A DNA stretch of 46,171 bases. Source: Acidobacteriota bacterium. GTDB taxonomy: Bacteria > Acidobacteriota > Thermoanaerobaculia > Thermoanaerobaculales > Sulfomarinibacteraceae. Location: positions 1 through 46,171 of the forward strand of contig JAHECW010000021.1 in assembly GCA_024641545.1 (NCBI GenBank), written 5' to 3'. The notes beneath the pieces were generated by a model. The model did not search any database. It saw only the letters and a program-made list of their open reading frames with translations, and had not been told where the DNA came from. A program made the translations under genes and the position numbers. Of the stretch, positions 38,389-46,171 are shown piece by piece. How positions within the stretch are numbered: position 1 is the stretch's first letter; each line of letters opens with the position of its first letter.

Positions 38389-39281
38389 CCGACCGAATGC
38401 TGGATCGGGAGCGCGCAGCCGTCGAGTCGGCGCTGGCGCGGTTGCTGCCGGTCGACGCGTGGCCTGAACGGCTCCATCGCGCCATGGCGCACGCGGTCTT
38501 CGCCGGCGGGAAGAGGATCAGACCCATCCTGGCCCGCCTGGCCTCCCGCGCCGCCGGGTCCGACCCCGATGTCATCACCGAGGCGGCGTGCGGCCTCGAG
38601 TTCATCCACACCTACTCCTTGATTCACGACGATCTGCCGGCCTTTGACGATGATGTCCTGAGGCGCGGCAAGCCGACGGTTCACGTCGCCTTCGATGAGG
38701 CCACGGCCATCCTGGCCGGTGATGCGCTGCTCACAGAGGGTCTGCTGGTCCTGGCCCGGTATCCCTGCGGACCCGACTGGGCGGCCCGGCGCGCCGAGGC
38801 CGTCGCGCTGGTGGCCGAAGCGGTGTCGGCGCGCGGCATGGTCGGCGGCCAGATGGAGGACGTCGAGGCCACCGGTCAGGTGGAGAGCCGGGAAGAAGAC
38901 CCGAAACTGCGGCTCGAACGCATTCACCGCGCCAAGACCGGCTGTCTCTTGGCGGCCTCGGTGGAACTCGGCGCCGTTCTGGCTGGAGTCAGCGACGATG
39001 TCCGCAGGAAGTTCGCCGACTTCGGCGCCGGGCTCGGTCTCGCGTTTCAGATCGGCGATGACATTCTCGACGCCACCGCCTCGGCCCAGGATCTCGGGAA
39101 GTCTCCGGGGAAAGACGCCGAGGCCGGCAAGCTCACCTATGCCACTCTCTATGGTCTCGACACGGCTCGTCGGCGTCTTGCCGATCTCGAGGAACAGCTC
39201 ATCGGCGAGGCCGCCGAGATCGAGGGGCCGGACGGCGATCTCGCCGCCATCGCCCGCTTTGTCGCGCGAAGGCGGAGCTGA
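38385..39281 (+). CDS. ispA: Farnesyl/geranylgeranyl diphosphate synthase
   Basis: 298 residues from GTG 38385. The first aspartate-rich motif is SLIHDDLPAFDDD, the second is FQIGDDILD, and AGGKRIRP near residue 45 binds isopentenyl diphosphate. Chain length is set by residues before the first motif (GLEFIHTYSLIHDD), which fits the short-chain IspA type making FPP or GGPP from IPP and DMAPP. It sits in the xseA-xseB-ispA order common in bacteria. In many genomes dxs follows; here the next gene is tlyA, 7 bases later. The product could feed the UbiA enzyme at 21980 and quinone or cell-wall lipids. Confidence 0.93.
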   Translation: MTDRMLDRERAAVESALARLLPVDAWPERLHRAMAHAVFAGGKRIRPILARLASRAAGSDPDVITEAACGLEFIHTYSLIHDDLPAFDDDVLRRGKPTVHVAFDEATAILAGDALLTEGLLVLARYPCGPDWAARRAEAVALVAEAVSARGMVGGQMEDVEATGQVESREEDPKLRLERIHRAKTGCLLAASVELGAVLAGVSDDVRRKFADFGAGLGLAFQIGDDILDATASAQDLGKSPGKDAEAGKLTYATLYGLDTARRRLADLEEQLIGEAAEIEGPDGDLAAIARFVARRRS

Positions 39282-39288
39282 GGGGCGG

Positions 39289-40041
39289 ATGATCGAGCGC
39301 TGGCGGCTCGATGTTGCCGTCGCCGAGCGCGGTCTGGCGCCGTCCCGAGCGCGCGCCCAGGCCCTGATCCTCGCCGGCAAGGTGACGGTGAACGGTCAGA
39401 CCATGACCAAAGCCGGCGCTCAAGTGACGGCCGACGCCGTGATCGAGGTCGCCGAACCCGATCACCCCTACGCCTCTCGCGGCGCGCTCAAGCTCGAGGC
39501 CGCCCTCGACGCCTTCGCCATCGATCCCGCCGGGCTCGACTGCCTCGATGTCGGGGCTTCTACCGGTGGCTTCACCGATCTCATGCTCGCGCGGGGCGCT
39601 CGCCGGGTGATCGCGCTCGACGTCGGCCGCGGCCAACTCGACTGGCGGCTGCGGACCGACGACCGGGTCACGGTCATGGAGGGCATCAACGCGCGCCACC
39701 TCGGACCCGGCGACCTTCCGTTCAAGGTGGGTCTCGCGACCATGGATCTCAGCTTCATCTCGTTGCGCCTCGTGGTGCCGGCGCTGCTGCCCCACCTCGA
39801 TCCGGGCGCCCACCTCGTCTGTCTCGTCAAACCCCAGTTCGAAGCCGGCCGCGACCAGGTCGGCAAGGGCGGCATCGTCCGTGATGAGGCGGTCCGGCGC
39901 ACGGTCATCGATGCCACCGTCGCCGCCATCGCCGAGCTCGGGTTCGAGCTCATCGGCGTCATTCCTTCGCCCATCCGCGGCCAGAAGGGCAACCAGGAGG
40001 AACTCGCGGTCTTCCGGGTGCGCAATACGCCTTCCGGGTAG
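39289..40041 (+). CDS. tlyA: TlyA-family rRNA 2'-O-methyltransferase
   Basis: 250 residues from ATG 39289 after GAGGGGCG. Residues 1-65 form an S4-type RNA-binding domain (RLDVAVAERGLAPSRARAQA, LILAGKVTVNGQ). From about residue 65 on is a Rossmann methyltransferase: SRGALKLEAALDAF supplies a catalytic lysine, and LDVGASTGGFTDLMLARGA binds SAM. MDLSFISLRLVVPALL and LVKPQFEAGRDQVGKGGIVR follow. TlyA proteins methylate 16S and sometimes 23S rRNA at the 2'-O of cytidines near the subunit interface. It ends the xse-isp operon; an inverted repeat follows the stop (40060-40121). Confidence 0.93.
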   Translation: MIERWRLDVAVAERGLAPSRARAQALILAGKVTVNGQTMTKAGAQVTADAVIEVAEPDHPYASRGALKLEAALDAFAIDPAGLDCLDVGASTGGFTDLMLARGARRVIALDVGRGQLDWRLRTDDRVTVMEGINARHLGPGDLPFKVGLATMDLSFISLRLVVPALLPHLDPGAHLVCLVKPQFEAGRDQVGKGGIVRDEAVRRTVIDATVAAIAELGFELIGVIPSPIRGQKGNQEELAVFRVRNTPSG

Positions 40042-40059
40042 GATCAAGATTGCCGATGT

Positions 40060-40121
40060 GGCGAATGAACCGCAACGAGCCAGAAGGTCGGCCGCAAAGA
40101 GGACATCGCGGTTCACTCGCC
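40060..40121. repeat. Inverted repeat after tlyA
   Basis: GGCGAATGAACCGC (40060-40073) matches the reverse complement of GCGGTTCACTCGCC (40108-40121) at 13 of 14 bases with a 34-base loop. No T-tract follows. It could stop transcription before the OsmC gene. Confidence 0.45.
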
Positions 40122-40208
40122 GCTGAAGCGTTGATAGCAGCTGGTACGAAGTCACGGGCTGATCAGCAACGAGTATCCGCGCTATCATCCACCTTCAATG
40201 GAGGTCCG

Positions 40209-40610
40209 ATGAGCTCTGAGATGACGGTCAGCTTTCCCGGCGGCAAGAAGGTCACGGCCCACTACGACGGCTTCGAGATCGCCACTGACCAGGGCGTTGA
40301 TTCCGGCGGCGAAGGCACCGCTCCCGAGCCCTTCGATTTCTTCCTCGCCTCCCTCGCCACCTGCGCCGGCTACTACGTGCTCAAGTTCTGCGAGGGCCGC
40401 GGCATCTCGACCGAAGGGATTTTTCTCCACCAGAGCTGGGAACGCAACGAGAACAAGAAGCTCGTCCGCATCGCCATCCGAATCCAGGTTCCGTCCGGGT
40501 TTCCGGCCAAGTACCACAAAGCCCTCGTCCGCGCCGCCGACACCTGCGCGGTGAAGAAGACCCTCGCCGATCCACCACAGATCACGACCGAAACCGTAGT
40601 AAATTCTTAA
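40209..40610 (+). CDS. OsmC-family peroxiredoxin-like protein
   Basis: 133 residues from ATG 40209 with GGAGG at 40200-40204; a longer frame to 40050 lacks character. OsmC/Ohr proteins reduce organic hydroperoxides with two cysteines. The first lies in LASLATCAGYYVLKFC and the second in AADTCAVKKTLADP, at the usual places. The PFDFFLASLATCA pattern is closer to the YhfA/OsmC branch than to Ohr. The second cysteine in YVLKFC is unusual in position and may not be catalytic. It converges on the PhoH gene, and its TAA stop lies inside an AT-rich inverted element. Confidence 0.87.
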   Translation: MSSEMTVSFPGGKKVTAHYDGFEIATDQGVDSGGEGTAPEPFDFFLASLATCAGYYVLKFCEGRGISTEGIFLHQSWERNENKKLVRIAIRIQVPSGFPAKYHKALVRAADTCAVKKTLADPPQITTETVVNS

Positions 40611-40690
40611 TTCTCAATTCTTAATTACCATCGCAAGTTTTCTTCGAACTTCTGCGATGTAATTGAGAATTGAGAATTCAAAATTAAGAA
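40602..40690. repeat. AT-rich inverted element with CATCGCA/TGCGATG core, copy 3
   Basis: Left arm AATTCTTAATTCTCAATTC plus TTAATT (40602-40626) and right arm AATTGAGAATTGAGAATTC plus AAAATTAAGAA (40661-40690) are mutually complementary. The core CCATCGCA (40628-40635) pairs with TGCGATG (40653-40659) around AAGTT...AACTT. The OsmC stop codon is in the left arm and the PhoH stop is 6 bases beyond the right arm. Best preserved of the three copies. Confidence 0.8.
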
Positions 40691-40695
40691 CTGAT

Positions 40696-42207
40696 TTAGA
40701 GCTTGTCGGCTCTGGTCGAGATCGGTCCGCGGTAGTTGTGGACCAACCGCACCTGCGCGACCTCGGGGCCGAAACCCTTGTAGGTCTCCTTGATCCGGGT
40801 CAGCGCATTGGACCGCCAGTCGACATAGGGGTTGTCGATCTGGACCGGGTCGAGACAACCGGCGAGCGCGACCTTCGATGAGGCGCAGAAGCGCGACATG
40901 AGGGTCTTGGCCAGGTGGCGGTCGCCGTTCTGGAGCTCGTCGACGAGGACGATGGAGCGCTCGATGTCGAGACCGCGCAGCATCGACGTCGACACCATGG
41001 TGAGGCGGTCCGTCGACTGCAGCTCGTCGAGAAAATCGTGCTCATTGGCCAGCGACAGCGAGCGCACGGCCTGGAAGAAGGGCTCGAGCCACGGGCTCAG
41101 TTTGGACTCGTAGTCACCGGGCAGATAGCCCAGGTCGTACTGACTCGATGCGTGCTCGGGTCTGAGCAGGAGCATGCCGTGGTCATAGCCGTATTCGGGG
41201 GTCAGCGGTTGCGAGGTCGGTGCCACCCGCCAGGTCGTGGGTTGGCCGATGAGCATGTAAAGCCCGGTGGCCACCATCATCCGGGTCTTGCCGGAACCGG
41301 CCGGCCCGTCGAGCACCACCAGCTGAACCTCGGGGTCGAGGAGAAATTCCATGGCCAGGATCTGCTGTGGGTCGCGGGGGGTGAAGCCGAGAATCGGCCG
41401 CGGCCTGTAGTCCTCGCGTTTGCGGTCCCAGTACTGGGCGTACTTGAGGTCGTCGACCCGCCCGGCGTCGGCGTTGACCCGGCCGAGGACGGTGTGCTCG
41501 CCGCAGGTCAGCACGACACCCATGTTCCACAGGTACTCAACCGGACCGGGGGTCTTCACCCGGTCGAGGGAGAGTGATCGCTCGCCCGGGGCGCCGCTTT
41601 CGATGAAATCCTGCAGTGCGTTGCCGTCGATTCCGCCGCAGACCAGACCCTGGTAGATCTCGTCGACATTATTGAGGGTGACCTTGCCGTAGCGGAGGTT
41701 CTCGGCCGCGATGCCGAGAGCGTCGCACTTGAGCAGGAGGTTGGAGTCTTCCGAAATCACGACCACCTGGTAGTGGGGCTGTCCGTTGGACTTGGCGACC
41801 GCGGCAATGCGGTGGGCGCTGGCGAGAATGTGGTTGTCGCCCGACTCCGAGGGATAGGGGTCGCCGGTCGCACCGTCGGGTTCCCAGGTCAGAAGCCCGC
41901 CCGATGGCGTCCGTTTGAACTCTTCCGGATCGACCCGGTTTTGGAGCAGGCGGTCAACGCCGTGGTGGATGAGATTCTGCCGGCGGTACTCGAGCATCTT
42001 GCGCGTCACCAACCGCGCGGCGTGTCGAACGCCGTCGGACTTCGACCGCGAGGTTTGGAGCCGCCCGAGTTCTTCGATGACCTTGTGCATCAGAACGACG
42101 ATGTTCCCGTCCATGAGAAGGCGGTCGAGAGCATCGGGATTCTCGATCAAGGCCGAAGTGTCGGGGATATAGACGGTGCCTGAAAGATCGTCAGCGGTGA
42201 TGTGCAT
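40696..42207 (-). CDS. PIN-PhoH fusion ATPase (PhoH2 type)
   Basis: 503 residues from ATG 42207; 21 further residues upstream in frame are unlikely. Residues about 10-180 form a PIN RNase domain: YIPDTSALIENPDALDRLL, VIEELGRLQ, GDNHILASAHRIAA and VVVISEDSNLLLKCDALG hold its acidic ligands. Residues about 255-495 form the PhoH ATPase: VVLDGPAGSGKTRMM is the Walker A, RSIVLVDELQNGDRHLAKTL the Walker B, and FCASSKVALAGCLDPVQIDN the sensor region. PhoH2 proteins in mycobacteria unwind and cut RNA. No small antitoxin-like gene precedes it here. It is divergent from the thiamine pyrophosphokinase gene. Confidence 0.9.
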   Translation of the reverse strand: MHITADDLSGTVYIPDTSALIENPDALDRLLMDGNIVVLMHKVIEELGRLQTSRSKSDGVRHAARLVTRKMLEYRRQNLIHHGVDRLLQNRVDPEEFKRTPSGGLLTWEPDGATGDPYPSESGDNHILASAHRIAAVAKSNGQPHYQVVVISEDSNLLLKCDALGIAAENLRYGKVTLNNVDEIYQGLVCGGIDGNALQDFIESGAPGERSLSLDRVKTPGPVEYLWNMGVVLTCGEHTVLGRVNADAGRVDDLKYAQYWDRKREDYRPRPILGFTPRDPQQILAMEFLLDPEVQLVVLDGPAGSGKTRMMVATGLYMLIGQPTTWRVAPTSQPLTPEYGYDHGMLLLRPEHASSQYDLGYLPGDYESKLSPWLEPFFQAVRSLSLANEHDFLDELQSTDRLTMVSTSMLRGLDIERSIVLVDELQNGDRHLAKTLMSRFCASSKVALAGCLDPVQIDNPYVDWRSNALTRIKETYKGFGPEVAQVRLVHNYRGPISTRADKL

Positions 42208-42381
42208 TCCGGGATTCAGTTTACCATCTTGGGATGGAAAACCCCCAACCTGTGCGGAGGGCTGATCCATCGAAGCGGGTTTTCATCGTCGCGTGAGTTT
42301 CTCGTGAAGCGGACGTTCGGGGCGGATGCGTCTTCGGTTGCCGAAGACAGGTCGCGATGGATCCGGGCTATGATCCTCCCG

Positions 42382-43038
42382 ATGTCTGATCTGCGCCCGG
42401 TCCTCGTCGCCAACGGTCCGGTTCAGTGGACCGAAGAGTCCGCCGCTCTGGCCGCCGCCGCCGCGCCGCTCCTCGCCGCGGATGGCGGCGCCAATCACCT
42501 CGGGAGGATCGGGCTGAGGCCCGTGGCGGTCATCGGCGACCTCGACTCCATCACCCCCGGGATTCGCGCGTTCATCGGCGAGGAGCGGATGGTTCACCGC
42601 CCCGATCAGGATCGAACCGACCTCGACAAGGCCCTCGGATACGTCTTCGACGAGCTCGGCCTCGAGTGCCTGACCGTGCTCGGGGCCACCGGTGGGCGTC
42701 TCGACCACGCCGTCGGCAACCTCGGTCTGCTCGCGCGCCGCGCCCTCGGCATGAAGCTGGATTTTCTGAGTGCGAGCAGCTCGATCGTCGCCGTCCGCGG
42801 TCAGGCCGTCCTCGACGCGGTGGCGGGGGAAACATGGTCCTTCTTCACCTTCGACCCGGCAGTGAGGGTCAGCCTCGCCGGCGTGAGGTGGCCGATCGCC
42901 GATACCGCCGTCGATCTCGCCGGGAGTCCTTCGATATCGAACGAGGCAGCCTCGAATCGGGTCACGGTCCGCGCCGAGGGCGGTGCGGTGGTGGCGGTGC
43001 GGTGGTTTTCAGACGGTGCGAACGAAGGCAACGTGTAG
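42382..43038 (+). CDS. thiN: Thiamine pyrophosphokinase
   Basis: 218 residues. It transfers diphosphate from ATP to thiamine. Motifs: ADGGANHL, VAVIGDLDSITPG, DQDRTDLDKAL and VLGATGGRLDHAVGNLGLL, all typical of the catalytic domain; the C-terminal beta domain (about 140-218) is present. Two ATGs, 42370 and 42382, are in frame; I take the second because the first lies in TATGAT, a probable -10. A further frame upstream to 42202 overlaps the PhoH gene on the other strand. A perfect palindromic terminator follows. Confidence 0.88.
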   Translation: MSDLRPVLVANGPVQWTEESAALAAAAAPLLAADGGANHLGRIGLRPVAVIGDLDSITPGIRAFIGEERMVHRPDQDRTDLDKALGYVFDELGLECLTVLGATGGRLDHAVGNLGLLARRALGMKLDFLSASSSIVAVRGQAVLDAVAGETWSFFTFDPAVRVSLAGVRWPIADTAVDLAGSPSISNEAASNRVTVRAEGGAVVAVRWFSDGANEGNV

Positions 43039-43090
43039 GCCGTGCCGTCCGGCCCTGCGATCGATCCGTTCCCGCCTCTCCGCGCAGCGG

Positions 43091-43130
43091 ATCACAAAAG
43101 CGCCCGGCTCGAGCCGGGCGCTTTTGTGAT
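43091..43130. terminator. Perfect 40-base palindromic bidirectional terminator
   Basis: The 20 bases ATCACAAAAGCGCCCGGCTC are followed directly by their exact reverse complement, giving a 20-bp stem with no loop base left over. The CTTTTGTGAT arm provides a short T-run for the plus strand and AAAAG reads as CTTTT on the other. It serves the thiamine pyrophosphokinase gene and the tRNA-Gln gene, which converge. Confidence 0.85.
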
Positions 43131-43136
43131 TTGATT

Positions 43137-43210
43137 TGGCTGGGGTGCAGGGACTCGAACCCCGATACTACGGTCCAGAGCCGCATGTCCTGCCATTGGA
43201 CGACACCCCA
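43137..43210 (-). tRNA. tRNA-Gln (anticodon CTG)
   Basis: On the minus strand it starts TGGGGTGTCGTCC and ends CACCCCA-G-CCA with the CCA encoded. Acceptor pair TGGGGTG/CACCCCA, anticodon stem-loop TGCGG-CTCTGGA-CCGTA with CTG in the loop, and T-arm with GGTTCGAGTCC are all present. It reads CAG codons, common in this GC-rich genome. Confidence 0.93.
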
Positions 43211-43280
43211 ACAGAACCCCGTACAGGGACCGGCATTATAGCAACGGCTGGGCTCCCGTCAACTTCGGTGTTACGACCCT

Positions 43281-43379
43281 CCCGCAGCGGTTTTCGTTTT
43301 CCTGTCGGTGACGATCGGAACTCGTCGACTCGAGACCGATGGGCTCGGGCACGGGCAGGGAAAAGGAAACCGCTGCGGG
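43281..43379. repeat. Long imperfect inverted repeat between tRNA-Gln and the ABC permease gene
   Basis: CCCGCAGCGGTTTTCGTTTT (from 43281) matches the reverse complement of the arm 43354-43379; the first 13 bases match exactly and the rest with few differences. The 47-base loop itself holds GTCGACTCGAGAC. It lies just downstream of the permease stop. Confidence 0.6.
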
Positions 43380-43387
43380 TGGCGGGA

Positions 43388-44738
43388 TCAAGCCTCGCGG
43401 ATCCACCTCCAGATGTCCTTGAGCTTGGGTTTGGAGCCGTGCATCAGGATGCCGACGCGGTAGATCTTCCCGACCATCCACGCCGATCCCAGGATGGTCG
43501 CGCTCATGATCACCACCGACGCCGCGAGCTGGATCGCCGGCACCGGGGTCAGCGTCATCCTGAGGAACATGAGCATGGGGGTGAAGAACGGGAAGAGCGA
43601 CAACGCCACCGAGAGCGGCGCGTCGGGCTGGTTGAGGATGTACATCATGAGCACCAGGGGCACGATCAGGAACATGGTGATGGCGCCCTGGAAGTTCTGC
43701 GCCTCCTGTTCGGTGTCGAAGGCGGCGCCGATCCCGGCGTAGAGGGTGCCGTAGAGCAGGAAGCCGAGGACGAAGTAGACCACGAAGAAGACGATCTGGA
43801 CGGCCGGCACCGCCGGCAGCTCGAGCCCGCCCATGCCGACGGCCGCCGCCGCCCCCGGCGCCGAGATGGCCACCATCAAGACCGACCACAGGAGGAACTG
43901 GGTGAGTCCCACCGCGCCGATGCCGAGGATCTTGCCGAGCATGAGCTCGAAGGGTTTGACCGTGGAGATGATGACCTCGACGATGTGGGAGGCCTTCTCC
44001 TCGAGCACCCCGCGCATGACATAGATGCCGTACATGAGCACGGTCATGTAGATGATCATCATGAAGACGTAGGACAGCATGAATCCCTGGCCCTGGTCGT
44101 GGGTCTCCTGGCCCTTGGCGCCGAGCTTCATGGTTCTGAGATCGACCCGGCGGGTGAGTTTGCCCACCGCTTCGGGGTCGAGCCCGGCCGAGGTCAGCCG
44201 ATCGGCGACCATGACGTTGCTCACCGAACGCTCGAGGATGCTGAGCATCTGGAACGCCGAGACGTTGGGCGCGACATACTCCGCCTGGCCCTCGTCCGGC
44301 AATGTAGCGGGGATGACCAGCAGGCCGTCGAACTCGCTCGAGTGAACCCGGCTCTTGGCTTCTTCTCGAACCAGATCCGGATCGCCGTCGATGGCGAGCG
44401 GGACCAGCGTGAGATCGAGGATGGACTCCTCCATCATCTCGCCCATGGTCTCGGCCTGTTCGGCCGGTACGATCCCGGACTCGTCGAGGGCCGCGGTCGC
44501 CGTCGATGTCTGCCGTCTCAGCATGTCGTCGAGTTCGGTGCGGATGGGTTCGGCGAACCTGCCGGTGAAATCGAGGACCGCGACGGTGAAGGTGCCGCCG
44601 CCGCGGGCGGCGAGCCAGGCCGGGATGATCATCACCGCGCCGAGAAAGACCGGCACCAAGAGGGTCGAGATCCAGAAGGCTTTGGTCTTGATCCTCTCGA
44701 GGTACTCGCGACGGATGATCGCGAGGATTCGGTTGAGA

Positions 44739-44746
<8 letters not shown>
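43388..44746 (-). CDS. ABC-2 type permease (NatB-like)
   Basis: 452 residues from ATG 44746, overlapping the ATPase gene by 8 bases. The first membrane helix (TKAFWISTLLVPVFLGAVMI) is followed by a large extracytoplasmic domain (about 50-225), then five or six helices (FMLSYVFMMIIYMTVLMYGI, FLLWSVLMVAISAPG, VFFVVYFVLGFLLYGTLYAG, ITMFLIVPLVLMMYIL, LAASVVIMSATILGSAWMVG). This is the layout of NatB, which with NatA exports sodium ions; drug or peptide export is also possible. The loop EEKASHIVEVIISTVKPFEL is the ATPase coupling helix of this family. Confidence 0.87.
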
Positions 44747-45653
<907 letters not shown>

Positions 45654-45950
45654 GTTCCTCCCCGTGAGTCGGGTGAATGATACGCGGTTTCTGTGCCTGG
45701 GTTCCAGAATCCGCATCTGCATCCGTACTCGATGATTGTGGCAGCGGGCCTCCCGCCCGCCGTCGGACTTTCAAAAAACCTGGACCCGTTGTTACGACTG
45801 ACGTCCAATTCGCGCCCTGCAGGACGCGCCAATAGTCCGCGGTGTTGGGTTGGGTCCGCACTGGCGCGAACGGAGAGAGCGCCACCGCAATTCGTTCGAC
45901 GAATTGCCTTGCATCGAGGAATACCCTGTGGCACAATGCGCTCCCGGTGT
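45654..45950. other. Intergenic region before tRNA-Arg with GC hairpin remnant
   Basis: About 300 bases. A third, looser copy of the GC hairpin repeat lies at 45744-45760 (GCGGGC-CTCCC-GCCCGC after GATTGTGG). CTGACGTCCAATTCGCG (45797-45813) and TCCGCGG mark a region without open frames of protein character. GTGGCACAATGCGCTCCCGG (45929-45948) echoes the GCACAATG repeats at 21.6-21.9 kb. Confidence 0.45.
45744..45760. repeat. GC-rich hairpin repeat (copy 3 of 3, degenerate)
   Basis: GCGGGC and GCCCGC arms around CTCCC, preceded by GATTGTGG as in the other copies. Confidence 0.4.
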
Positions 45951-46027
45951 GCGCCGGTAGCTCAATTGGATAGAGCATCTGACTACGGATCAGAAGGTCG
46001 GGGATTCGAGTTCCTCCCGGCGCGCCA
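45951..46027 (+). tRNA. tRNA-Arg (anticodon ACG)
   Basis: Acceptor stem GCGCCGG pairs with CCGGCGC, then G and an encoded CCA (46025-46027). The anticodon arm is TCTGA-CTACGGA-TCAGA with ACG, normally edited to ICG to read CGU/CGC/CGA. D-arm TAGCTCAATTGGATAGAG and T-arm GGGGATTCGAGTTCCTC are present. Confidence 0.94.
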
Positions 46028-46043
46028 CTGAAATCAATGACTT

Positions 46044-46069
46044 ACGACCACCGTCGCGGTGGTCGTTTT
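46044..46069 (+). terminator. Rho-independent terminator of tRNA-Arg
   Basis: ACGACCACCG (46044-46053) and CGGTGGTCGT (46057-46066) form a perfect 10-bp stem with a TCG loop, followed by TTTCAATT. Confidence 0.85.
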
Positions 46070-46088
46070 CAATTGCCACACCAGTCTC

Positions 46089-46171
46089 ATGGCGCTGCCC
46101 GTTTTCCGGTTCGGCAAGTCGCGGTCGATGACGTTGCTGCGGCGGTTCCTCGCAACCGTGGCCACTGGGCT
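46089..46171 (+). CDS. Possible start of a gene cut by the window edge
   Basis: ATG 46089 opens a frame of 27 codons to the edge (MALPVFRFGKSRSMTLLRRF and LATVATG), basic then hydrophobic, as at a membrane anchor or signal. No ribosome site is visible, so this is weak. Confidence 0.3.
   Translation, partial: MALPVFRFGKSRSMTLLRRFLATVATG

Overview
This is a 46 kb stretch of a GC-rich bacterial chromosome, most likely from the phylum Acidobacteriota. The strongest pointer is the secreted protein at 6428-8191, which has the VWFA-related layout typical of acidobacterial secretomes. The PATAN (DUF4388)/roadblock proteins, a Mvh/Frh-type [NiFe]-hydrogenase and large hybrid sensor kinases fit that assignment. 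The phylum is inferred from protein families only; there is no rRNA in the window. Most genes are chromosomal and ordinary. There is no phage, transposase or CRISPR array.

Layout. 1-6.1 kb: a cut secreted protein, a Gfo/Idh/MocA dehydrogenase, an M29-type aminopeptidase, a small helical protein, QueD, a secreted protein and a rhomboid protease. 6.1-13 kb: a decayed OmpR-type regulator, the VWFA-related protein, a POT-family transporter, a frameshifted small gene, RmuC, an S23-type four-helix-bundle protein behind a long inverted repeat, and a flavoprotein that looks like iodotyrosine deiodinase. 13.4-17.4 kb: two diverging groups of PATAN/roadblock genes, with a ParA/MinD-type ATPase on the left. 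17.5-21.6 kb: a five-gene [NiFe]-hydrogenase operon (V4R-like protein, small subunit, large subunit, ferredoxin-V4R fusion, maturation protease), each stop overlapping the next start. 22-27 kb: UbiA prenyltransferase with a cation exporter; pheA with a CpeT-like protein and a MOSC protein. 27-36.3 kb: a secreted lamin-tail protein and three large signalling proteins (RR-PAS-GGDEF-EAL, RR-PAS-kinase, TPR-PAS-hybrid kinase). 36.4-40.6 kb: Trm112-like, xseA-xseB-ispA-tlyA (dxs missing from its usual place) and OsmC. 40.7-46.2 kb: PIN-PhoH ATPase, thiamine pyrophosphokinase, tRNA-Gln, an ABC exporter pair, tRNA-Arg and a possible cut gene.

The most interesting region is 13.4-21.6 kb. The first hydrogenase-operon protein is a full-length paralogue of the C-terminal two thirds of the operon's own ferredoxin, with three cysteines at nearly the same spacing. 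This unit sits directly beside a roadblock/PATAN/ParA module that has no MglA-type GTPase in view. Together they could form a redox or ligand-sensing hydrogenase tied to a spatial or regulatory switch; that link is inference from position.

The intergenic DNA also carries several repeat families: three AT-rich inverted elements around CATCGCA/TGCGATG cores in a GC-rich genome, GC-rich hairpins, and a roughly 150-bp inverted duplication of a gene leader. Functions are assigned from reading translated sequences and motifs, with no database search.
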